Of a stretch of DNA of 64,000 nt, positions 17,712 to 24,811 are shown one piece after another. The notes below the pieces were generated by a model. The model was given only the letters and a program-made list of their open reading frames with translations. It was not told the origin of the DNA and did not search any database. A program made the position numbers and the translations under genes. The stretch's first letter is position 1. Each line of letters opens with the position of its first letter. Source of the DNA: Bacteroidia bacterium (GTDB lineage: Bacteria > Bacteroidota > Bacteroidia > Cytophagales > Cyclobacteriaceae); contig JAUILA010000016.1 in assembly GCA_030432655.1 (NCBI GenBank), positions 62,001 through 126,000 of the forward strand, read 5' to 3'.

Positions 17712-18119
17712 ATGAATTTCCATACAAGAAAATGGGTAAAACCGGAAGACCTGAATGCCCATGGTACCTTATTCGGTGGCAGCCTGCTGCGCTGGATCGA
17801 CGAAGAAGCTGCTATTTATGCGATTGTTCAGCTGGAGAATCCCCGGTGTGTCACAAAGTATATTTCTGAAATCAATTTCATGAGTTCGGCAAAACAGGGT
17901 GATATCATTGAACTCGGCATGAAGGCGACTCATTTTGGAAAATCCTCTTTAACTATCACCTGTGAAGTAAGAAAAAAGCTCACGCACGAAACTATTCTCA
18001 AAATCGATAAAATTGTATTTGTAAGCCTGGATGAAAACGGCAAGCCTGCTCCTCACGGTAAAACACAAATTGAATATGTGAGTGATCGCCTGGCAGACAG
18101 GAATGAGTCAGAAGAATGA
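17712..18119 (+). CDS. Acyl-CoA thioesterase (hotdog fold, YciA/BFIT type)
   Basis: A 135-residue single hotdog domain that should hydrolyse acyl-CoA thioesters in the cytosol. The typical N-terminus is seen: NAHGTLFGGSLLRWIDEEAA, where the Asp of the WIDE segment is the catalytic-site acidic residue and GTLFGG binds the thioester. The following INFMSSAKQGDIIELG matches the second half of the fold. The 3' end overlaps the convergent reductase-like gene by 12 bases. Confidence 0.88.
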   Translation: MNFHTRKWVKPEDLNAHGTLFGGSLLRWIDEEAAIYAIVQLENPRCVTKYISEINFMSSAKQGDIIELGMKATHFGKSSLTITCEVRKKLTHETILKIDKIVFVSLDENGKPAPHGKTQIEYVSDRLADRNESEE

Positions 18120-19154
18120 ACCGGTACCAGGAAATGTGGTGATGAAATCGCTTCCGTATACCAATGCCGGTGTCTGGTAGCCTGCCCGGAAATTGCCTTC
18201 CAGAATAAAATCTGCAATCCTGGATGCTGTCATGGCGGTCAGTGTATATCCGTCCGGTGTTTTCAGACGTGCCTCGCTGGTTACAATCCCATCGGACACC
18301 TCTCCCCAAAACCATGCTTCTGCCTGCTCCCGGCGATGTTTATCCGGACCGGGCGGACGCTTGTCGACTTGCTTTTTCAGCCACGACTGTACAAATGACA
18401 TGTTCATTAAAGGAGAAATATGGCCCATCCACCGCATCCTGGAAAGTTGTTTTTCGCTGGTTCCGGTAAATATTTCAATATCCGGTATTCCGGTGCTGGT
18501 ATAGGCGGTTGAAATATCTCCCCATGAGATTCCCGCACACAGCTGTCTGAAGGTGCCAAAATCAACTTCCCTGAATGACTTACCAAGTCTCCTGGATTTA
18601 ATTTTATGGTCTTTCCTGAATACCTGGCCCGCGGAGGCTCCTTCAATCATGGTACGTGCGGTTCCACGGGAAGGGAATGAATTTCTGACGGTAAACGCCA
18701 TACGCAGGGAGGTGGCATCAGGAAGCGATTTTTTAAGGTGGACAGCCAGACAATCTGACGGCACTACATCGAATCCAGCTCCAGGCAAGAGCATTACACC
18801 TGCCTTACGGGCCTGCTCTGACTGTGTTTTGGCGTATTCATATACCTGCCATTCTCCAGTGATATCTACATAATGTGTTTCTGTATCAATGCAAGCCTTG
18901 ATTACAGGCCGTGCTGTGGCAGAAAACGGACCAGCGGCGTTGATTATGACCGCTGCATTGCTCAACAAATCATGTAAAGCATGCTGATCGTCCAGGGAAG
19001 CAGCTTTGTAATCAAGCCCGAGGGAGTCGGCGGTGGCAGCCAGTTTTCTTTCATTTCGCCCGGAGAGAAGAGGTTTCAGACCGATATCCCGTAGTTCACG
19101 GGCAATAAGTTCGCCAGAATAGCCGTAAGCACCGTAAAGGACCAGCCGGCTCAT
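18108..19154 (-). CDS. Saccharopine dehydrogenase-like NAD(P)-binding protein
   Basis: A 348-residue protein with an N-terminal Rossmann fold (LVLYGAYGYSGELIARELRD; nucleotide-binding GxxGxxG-like at 8-14) and the INAAGPFSATARPVIKAC segment typical of the saccharopine dehydrogenase NADP-binding family (including mycobacterial trans-acting enoyl reductases). YVDITGEWQVYEY fits the same family. The substrate is unknown; lysine metabolism is not implied. Its ATG overlaps the TPM gene stop by 4 bases, so it ends a three-gene unit with the two TPM genes. Confidence 0.85.
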   Translation of the reverse strand: MSRLVLYGAYGYSGELIARELRDIGLKPLLSGRNERKLAATADSLGLDYKAASLDDQHALHDLLSNAAVIINAAGPFSATARPVIKACIDTETHYVDITGEWQVYEYAKTQSEQARKAGVMLLPGAGFDVVPSDCLAVHLKKSLPDATSLRMAFTVRNSFPSRGTARTMIEGASAGQVFRKDHKIKSRRLGKSFREVDFGTFRQLCAGISWGDISTAYTSTGIPDIEIFTGTSEKQLSRMRWMGHISPLMNMSFVQSWLKKQVDKRPPGPDKHRREQAEAWFWGEVSDGIVTSEARLKTPDGYTLTAMTASRIADFILEGNFRAGYQTPALVYGSDFITTFPGTGSFF

Positions 19155-19798
19155 CCCAGTCGAAGATCGTCGGGCAATTCATTTGGATTGTCCGGTGGCT
19201 TATGTACTCCGGCGGCTGCCAGCATCCTACCACATTTCTCAATTCCATTAATTATACCTTCCGCCGGTTTGCCTTCCTTCACACCATGAATAATGAGACT
19301 GACGACCTCCTCCCATTCTCCCGCGTCAACTTTTTCATTGATGCCCGTATCGCCTATCACTTCTACCATGTGCTCAAACTGACTTATAAAAATGAGAATA
19401 CCAGTTCTGTTTTCTGTGGAAAATACTTCCTGTGCCACAAAGGCTGCCAGGGCCCTTCGTTCCACGGCATTGCTAAGACGCCTGTTTGGAAGCAGCAGTC
19501 TTTTAAATGCCGGCCAAACAGAAGGCAGAAAGTAGCCGAGGAGGCCCATTCCCAGAACAGTGAGCACTACTTCAAGCAGCGTAACAGGAAATGGCAAGAG
19601 CCAGGCATAGGACATAATGGCGAGTATGACCAGTGGCGCCAGCATAAACAGTATAGCTGATTTGAAATTAACTTCTTCATAGTCGTCCGAAGACTTGACC
19701 AGAAAGGGGACAATTTCACCGGAAGTGGTTCCTTCGGCGCTTTTTACCGCCTCGCGGATCCTGTCCATATCATTCTTCGATATATTCGATACTTTCAT
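19151..19798 (-). CDS. TPM domain membrane protein
   Basis: A 215-residue protein starting with a TPM-type domain (IREAVKSAEGTTSGEIVPFLVKSSDDY), interrupted by a pair of membrane helices at about 48-95, then the second part of the domain (VFSTENRTGILIFISQFEHMVEVIGDTGI). TPM proteins (after the plant thylakoid phosphatase TLP18.3) occur in pairs with YgcG-like proteins in Bacteroidota; the biochemical role is uncertain. It follows the longer TPM gene by 11 bases. Confidence 0.85.
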   Translation of the reverse strand: MKVSNISKNDMDRIREAVKSAEGTTSGEIVPFLVKSSDDYEEVNFKSAILFMLAPLVILAIMSYAWLLPFPVTLLEVVLTVLGMGLLGYFLPSVWPAFKRLLLPNRRLSNAVERRALAAFVAQEVFSTENRTGILIFISQFEHMVEVIGDTGINEKVDAGEWEEVVSLIIHGVKEGKPAEGIINGIEKCGRMLAAAGVHKPPDNPNELPDDLRLG

Positions 19799-19809
19799 AA
19801 TATTTCAGT

Positions 19810-20709
19810 TTACCAGCTTCCTGACGCACCGCCGCCACCAAAAGAGCCTCCACCGCCACTGAATCCGCCGAAGCCACCGCCGCCACTGAAGCCGCCGCCG
19901 CCTCCTCCGAATCCGCCAAAGCCTCCATATCCCCGGCCGCCTCCGAAACCACCCCCACGACCGCCACGGCCCCCAATCGCCGAGAACAGTGCGAATACAC
20001 CATAAAATACCGCCGCCATGATCCCCACACCTATACTGACCAGGATCCAGCCCAGTACAAAGGCAGCTCCTGTTCCGAGCGCTCCCCCCAGGAATTTTCC
20101 AAAAATCTTGGTGAGCAACGGAGGAAGAACAATAAAGAAGAATATGAGAATGGGAAAAATATTCTTTAAACCAATTCCGTCACTTTCGGTCTTCCTTGTA
20201 TTTTCCGGAAGCGGTTCGCCACGGACCAGGTGGACAAGATCGTCAATTCCTTTACTGATACCGCCTTCAAAATCCCCGTTCTTGAAGCGGGGAGTAATGG
20301 AATTCTCAATGATCATTCTGGATTGTGCATCAGTGATCGCACCTTCCAGGCCATAGCCCACCTCAATTCTGACCCTGCGGTCATCTTTGGCTATCAGGAG
20401 TATCAAACCGTCATCAATGCCTTCCCGGCCCGCCACAATTTCCTCGGCCAGGCGAATCGTAAAATCTTCTATTGGTTCAGGACCGGTGGTCGGGATCATT
20501 ACCACGACAAGCTGACTTCCTTTTTCCTCCTCAAGGCCCCGTAGTTTGGATTCAAGCTGTTGTTTAAAGCCTTCCGAAAGAATTCCGGTTTCATCCGTTA
20601 CATAAGATTTAATATCAGGAAGCTCAATGATCTCCTGCGCTACCCCCATTTTTGCCGCAACAAACAGAGAAATAAATAGAAAGTATCTCAGGAGAGGTTT
20701 TGAATTCAT
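19810..20709 (-). CDS. TPM domain protein with Gly-rich tail (YgcG family)
   Basis: A 299-residue exported membrane protein: signal peptide to about residue 25 (GVAQ), TPM domain at about 32-165 (VTDETGILSEGFKQQLESKL ... RRVRIEVGYGLEGAITDAQSRMI), two membrane segments at about 185-245, and a C-terminal tail almost wholly of Gly with Phe/Ser/Tyr ending SGW. Low-complexity GGG tails of this kind are normal for YgcG proteins. It starts the run TPM-TPM-reductase. It is divergent from phosphofructokinase with a 44-base gap, so both promoters must fit there. Confidence 0.88.
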   Translation of the reverse strand: MNSKPLLRYFLFISLFVAAKMGVAQEIIELPDIKSYVTDETGILSEGFKQQLESKLRGLEEEKGSQLVVVMIPTTGPEPIEDFTIRLAEEIVAGREGIDDGLILLIAKDDRRVRIEVGYGLEGAITDAQSRMIIENSITPRFKNGDFEGGISKGIDDLVHLVRGEPLPENTRKTESDGIGLKNIFPILIFFFIVLPPLLTKIFGKFLGGALGTGAAFVLGWILVSIGVGIMAAVFYGVFALFSAIGGRGGRGGGFGGGRGYGGFGGFGGGGGGFSGGGGFGGFSGGGGSFGGGGASGSW

Positions 20710-20753
20710 AGGTTAAACTTAATAAATTATGCCGACAAAGAAATCCCCTTAAA

Positions 20754-21857
20754 ATGGCTGATAAAAAGAAAATTTTAGTTCTTACCGGTGGCGGTGACTG
20801 TCCTGGTTTGAATGCGGTAATTCGCGGTATAGCAAAACGTGCAAAAAAGGAGAAGGGCTGGGAGGTCTACGGAAGCATTGAAGCCTTTAACGGGATAATG
20901 AAAGACCCGCCGGAACTGGTGAAGCTGACTTCAAAACGGATTGCCGGTATTCATGTAAAAGGCGGCACGATCCTTAAAACGACCAATAAGGGAAATCCGC
21001 TCGCATTCGCCCGCGAAAACCCCGACGGATCAGTAACCATGGAAGACCGTACCGAAATACTCAAGAAAAAGCTGCTAGAGCATAATTTTGATGCCGTGAT
21101 AAACATCGGAGGCGATGGTTCTCAAAAAATTTCTCAGGCATTGTTTGAGAAGGGAATCAATATTGTCGGTGTTCCAAAGACCATTGACAATGATCTGAGC
21201 TCAACGGATCTGACTTTCGGATTTTCATCGGCTGTTCAGGTAGCAACGGACAGTTTTGACAAACTCGTGACTACGGCGGAAAGTCATCATCGTGTGATGA
21301 TTATGGAAGTCATGGGACGCGATGCAGGATGGATCGCACTTCATACTGCCATAGCAGGTGGTGCCGAGATATGCCTTATTCCGGAAATCCCGTACGATAT
21401 TAAGAAACTGGTTAAAAGAATTGAAAAGAGGTATCACAAAGGCCGTGGTTTTGTAAATATTGTGATCAGTGAAGGGGCACACGCGAAAGGTGGTCAGGTG
21501 TTTGCCCGCGAACCTGATGAAAAAGGGTATGCTCATAAACGACTGGGGGGAGTGGCTTACCGGCTTACTGAGGAGTTACGGGCGGCGGGATGCACCGCAG
21601 ATATTCGTGAGGCTGTGCTTGGACACACCCAGCGCGGAGGCAGTCCGATAGCGTTTGACCGGATACTTGCCTCACTTTTCGGGGTGAAGGCATTTGAACT
21701 GGTGAAAGACGGGAAGTACGGACAAATGGTATCCTACAAAGGCAGCAAGGTGACGTCGGTTCCCTTGAAAGATGCCGTTAAAGAATACAATTTTGTAAAA
21801 CCTGATTCATTTCTGGTGAAAGGTGCAAAAGGACTTGGTATATCATTCGGGGACTAA
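20754..21857 (+). CDS. pfkA: 6-phosphofructokinase, probably ATP-dependent
   Basis: It phosphorylates fructose 6-phosphate to the 1,6-bisphosphate in glycolysis. Motifs: GGGDCPGLNAVI (12-23), GGDGS (119-123), PKTIDNDL (141-148) and MGRDAGWIALHTAIAGGAE. Gly122 at the site where PPi enzymes carry Asp favours ATP as phosphoryl donor, while Lys142 in PKTIDND is of the PPi/group III type; this mixed signature is known in group III ATP enzymes. Length 367 fits. It precedes the sensor kinase gene by 6 bases. Confidence 0.94.
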   Translation: MADKKKILVLTGGGDCPGLNAVIRGIAKRAKKEKGWEVYGSIEAFNGIMKDPPELVKLTSKRIAGIHVKGGTILKTTNKGNPLAFARENPDGSVTMEDRTEILKKKLLEHNFDAVINIGGDGSQKISQALFEKGINIVGVPKTIDNDLSSTDLTFGFSSAVQVATDSFDKLVTTAESHHRVMIMEVMGRDAGWIALHTAIAGGAEICLIPEIPYDIKKLVKRIEKRYHKGRGFVNIVISEGAHAKGGQVFAREPDEKGYAHKRLGGVAYRLTEELRAAGCTADIREAVLGHTQRGGSPIAFDRILASLFGVKAFELVKDGKYGQMVSYKGSKVTSVPLKDAVKEYNFVKPDSFLVKGAKGLGISFGD

Positions 21858-21863
21858 AAGAGC

Positions 21864-24194
21864 ATGAAACGGGCTTTTTTTCTTCTGTTGTTCACCATTT
21901 TGTACAACCATTCCGGCGCTCAGGAAGCTGTGATCTTTAAGAAAAATTCAGAACTGAATTTAAATCCCTATTTCCATTATTACCTGGACTCATCCGGCTC
22001 AATGAGCGTAGCCGAAATCCGCAATATGTCCCATAAATTTGCCCTGGTGGGTGAAGAAGATCTTCGGCTCGAAGTAGACGAGACCATAGTCTGGTTAAGA
22101 CTCAGGATACACAATCCTTATAACCGCAAGGAGGATGCTGTTCTGGATTTTAAAGATCCAACGCTTCTTTACATGACCCTCTACCAGATCAACCAGGATC
22201 CTCTGCTGAGCGGAACAGGAACAGAACAAAACAAAAAGAACATCCGGGGTAACAGGAATGCGTTCATACTTTCTCTCTCAGCGGGTGAAACCAGGGATGT
22301 TCTGATCCGTGTGGACAGCAAAAACTTCATGACCCTGAAGGCAACCATCGAGGATGATGAATACTTCTTTCAGAAAACAGGAGATGAAAAAACCTTCATC
22401 GGATTTTACTATGGTATTCTCTTCCTGATCCTGATATACACTTTCATTCTGTTTGTGATATCCAGGCTCAATTATTTTTTCTGGTACGCCTTATACCTGT
22501 TTGTAAATATTCTTTTTACAGGTATGTCTGACGGACTTCTTCCCCAGTACCTGTATTTTCTTGTGGGCTGGTTTGACGGATACCATGAGTTAATCATTGC
22601 GATTTTATCCAACCTGGTGGGCATGCTGTTCCTTAGGAGCTACTTTAAAACGAGGGAATGGGCATCTAAACTCGACAAGACAATTCTTGGCGTGATCATC
22701 GGTATAGCTGTTCTCGGAACCGTCTTATTCATAATCGACCCGGAGAGCGGGTTTGCCCTTATGAGACTGATCGGACTGATTACCTTAGGTTTCTATCTGG
22801 GTGTGAGTGCCTATGCGATCAGCAGGGATAGAAGTGGAAGCTACATCTTCTTTATTGCATTCTCCTTCCTGGGTTTGTTTATACTGATCTTCATTTTTAA
22901 TCTTTTCCGCCTGATACCATATGGACATTTTGTCCAATACTCCATTCACTATGGATTCTTAGTCAGCAACTTAATTCTATCCGGAGCCATGGGCGCACGG
23001 ATCTACCACTTGTACCAGAGCTACTTACAGGAGGAGATGGATAAGCAGATGATAATTCGCCAGAAGAATGAGGAACTGGAAATCCAGGTTCAGGAACGGA
23101 CGCTGGACCTGGCAACCAAAGAAAGTCTGCTGAGATCCATTCTGGATAATTCCACCCGCGGGATATGGCTGATTGATCAAAATTTTATGTTGCAGGAATT
23201 TAACCTCGCATTTAAATACGCCTGGAAAGCAGCATTTGGAGTGGAAATTGAGCGTGGGATCCAGTTACAGGACACATATGTAGATGAGGACTACAAAAAA
23301 GTCTGGCGAAAAAGATATAAGCGAATATTTGACGGGGAGATTATCAATATTACAGATGAATATGTCGTCGCGGGTGAAAAGAGAACCTTTGAAGTTTTTG
23401 GTGTCCCCATAAAAAACCAGGATAAGATTGAATTTGCAGCGCTGTTTTCGACGGATATTACTGACCGGATCATGTATGAAGAACAATTGAAGCAACAGAA
23501 TGAAAATCTTCTTAAAGTAAATGAAGAGCTGGACCGGTTTGTTTACAGTGCTTCTCATGATCTGAAAGCTCCGCTCAGCTCACTTCAGGGCCTGATCACC
23601 CTGTTAAAGCTGGAAACAGATGAGACAAGCAGGGAAACATACTATGAGATGATGGAAAAGTCGATAAAGCGGCTGGACCAGTTTATCCGTGATATAATCG
23701 ATTATTCCCGGAATACGCGCGTAGAATTGAAAAATGCCCGGATCGATATAGGCGAACTAATCGATTCGGTGTTTGAGGACCTGCATTACATGGAGCATGC
23801 AACTGATTTTAAACTAAAAAAATCGATCGATCAGCAGGCCCCGTTTTACGGCGATGAAACCCGAATGCGCATTATATTCCGGAATCTGTTAAGTAATGCA
23901 CTCCACTATGGATACAAGGAAAAAGGAAAAAAGCAGGTTGACATATCGGGAACTGTGAATCAGCAATTTATGGAAATGGCTATCAGGGACCACGGACCCG
24001 GGATTTCAGAAGAACACCGGGAGAATGTATTCAAAATGTTCTATCGTGCCAATGAAAGTTCTGACGGAACCGGACTGGGTCTTTATATTGTCAAGGAAAC
24101 GCTTGAAAAAATGGGTGGACAAATAACGATGGAAACTTCTTCGGAGGGAACCCGGTTCCTGATAAAGGTCCCTAATCCTACCCCGGAAAACTAA
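21864..24194 (+). CDS. 7TMR-DISM sensor histidine kinase with PAS domain
   Basis: A 776-residue sensor kinase. In order: signal peptide (to about 20), extracytoplasmic 7TMR-DISM-type sensory domain (about 40-155, including ETIVWLRLRIHNPYNR), seven membrane helices (about 175-385), a coiled coil, a PAS domain (about 420-540), HisKA with phospho-acceptor His565 (SASHDLKAPLSSL), and an HATPase with N box NLLSNALHYGY, G1 DHGPGI and G2 GTGLGLYIVKE. The sensory domain family is often proposed to bind carbohydrates or similar ligands. No response regulator is in the window. It starts 6 bases after pfkA and is followed by msrA. Confidence 0.93.
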   Translation: MKRAFFLLLFTILYNHSGAQEAVIFKKNSELNLNPYFHYYLDSSGSMSVAEIRNMSHKFALVGEEDLRLEVDETIVWLRLRIHNPYNRKEDAVLDFKDPTLLYMTLYQINQDPLLSGTGTEQNKKNIRGNRNAFILSLSAGETRDVLIRVDSKNFMTLKATIEDDEYFFQKTGDEKTFIGFYYGILFLILIYTFILFVISRLNYFFWYALYLFVNILFTGMSDGLLPQYLYFLVGWFDGYHELIIAILSNLVGMLFLRSYFKTREWASKLDKTILGVIIGIAVLGTVLFIIDPESGFALMRLIGLITLGFYLGVSAYAISRDRSGSYIFFIAFSFLGLFILIFIFNLFRLIPYGHFVQYSIHYGFLVSNLILSGAMGARIYHLYQSYLQEEMDKQMIIRQKNEELEIQVQERTLDLATKESLLRSILDNSTRGIWLIDQNFMLQEFNLAFKYAWKAAFGVEIERGIQLQDTYVDEDYKKVWRKRYKRIFDGEIINITDEYVVAGEKRTFEVFGVPIKNQDKIEFAALFSTDITDRIMYEEQLKQQNENLLKVNEELDRFVYSASHDLKAPLSSLQGLITLLKLETDETSRETYYEMMEKSIKRLDQFIRDIIDYSRNTRVELKNARIDIGELIDSVFEDLHYMEHATDFKLKKSIDQQAPFYGDETRMRIIFRNLLSNALHYGYKEKGKKQVDISGTVNQQFMEMAIRDHGPGISEEHRENVFKMFYRANESSDGTGLGLYIVKETLEKMGGQITMETSSEGTRFLIKVPNPTPEN

Positions 24195-24221
24195 ACAGAA
24201 CCAGATGCGTTCTTTAGTCAT

Positions 24222-24761
24222 ATGAACAATGAAGAGGTAATAACATTGGGAGGAGGTTGCTTCTGGTGCCTGGAAGCACCATATCAGGAACTGGAAGGCG
24301 TTTTGAATGTAACTTCCGGCTATATGGGGGGTAAAGTAAAAGATCCTACCTATCGCGAAGTTACCTACGGCCGGACTGGTCATGCGGAAGTTGTACAAAT
24401 AACCTTCAACCCGGCGGTGATTTCACCGGAAAAAATATTCGAAGTATTCTGGACGATCCATGACCCAACTACCCTCAACCGGCAGGGAAATGATGTAGGC
24501 ACCCAATACCGTTCGGTCATATTCTATCACAATGAAGATCAGGCCGAACTGGCCAGGCGCTTTATTGACTCACTTAATTCTTCTGATGTGTACGAGAATC
24601 CGATCGTAACGGAAGTAGTACCTGCAGCTGAATTTTATCCGGCCGAAGACTATCACCAGGACTATTACCTGAATAACCCATCGCAGCCTTATTGCAGTTT
24701 CATTGTAAAACCTAAAGTGGATAAAGTACGCACCGTTTTTCAGGATCTGATTAAAAAATAA
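24222..24761 (+). CDS. msrA: Peptide-methionine (S)-S-oxide reductase
   Basis: MsrA repairs S-methionine sulfoxide in proteins. The active-site motif GGGCFWC places the catalytic Cys at residue 13; GYMGG, YREVTYGRTGHAEVV and YFNPxQ-like YYLNNPSQPYC are the other conserved blocks. The 179 residues are a full single-domain enzyme without signal peptide, so cytosolic. It starts 27 bases after the histidine kinase and shares its transcript with pfkA by inference. A hairpin directly at the stop codon ends the unit. Confidence 0.96.
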   Translation: MNNEEVITLGGGCFWCLEAPYQELEGVLNVTSGYMGGKVKDPTYREVTYGRTGHAEVVQITFNPAVISPEKIFEVFWTIHDPTTLNRQGNDVGTQYRSVIFYHNEDQAELARRFIDSLNSSDVYENPIVTEVVPAAEFYPAEDYHQDYYLNNPSQPYCSFIVKPKVDKVRTVFQDLIKK

Positions 24762-24787
24762 ACCCTGCAGCTTTCGCCACAGGGTTT
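24760..24787. terminator. Bidirectional terminator between msrA and the T9SS protein gene
   Basis: AAACCCTG (24760-24767) pairs with CAGGGTTT (24780-24787). On the plus strand it is followed by a pyrimidine-rich TCTCTTC; on the minus strand by TATTTTTTAA, a good U-tract. It therefore serves the convergent T9SS gene well and msrA less well. Confidence 0.65.
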
Positions 24788-24811
24788 CTCTTCACGTGTC
24801 AATCTGCATTC

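Noticed and set aside
19810-19980. Low-complexity GCC/CCG-rich stretch as a possible frameshift or satellite
   Set aside because: It is translated without interruption into the Gly-rich tail that YgcG-type TPM proteins normally carry.
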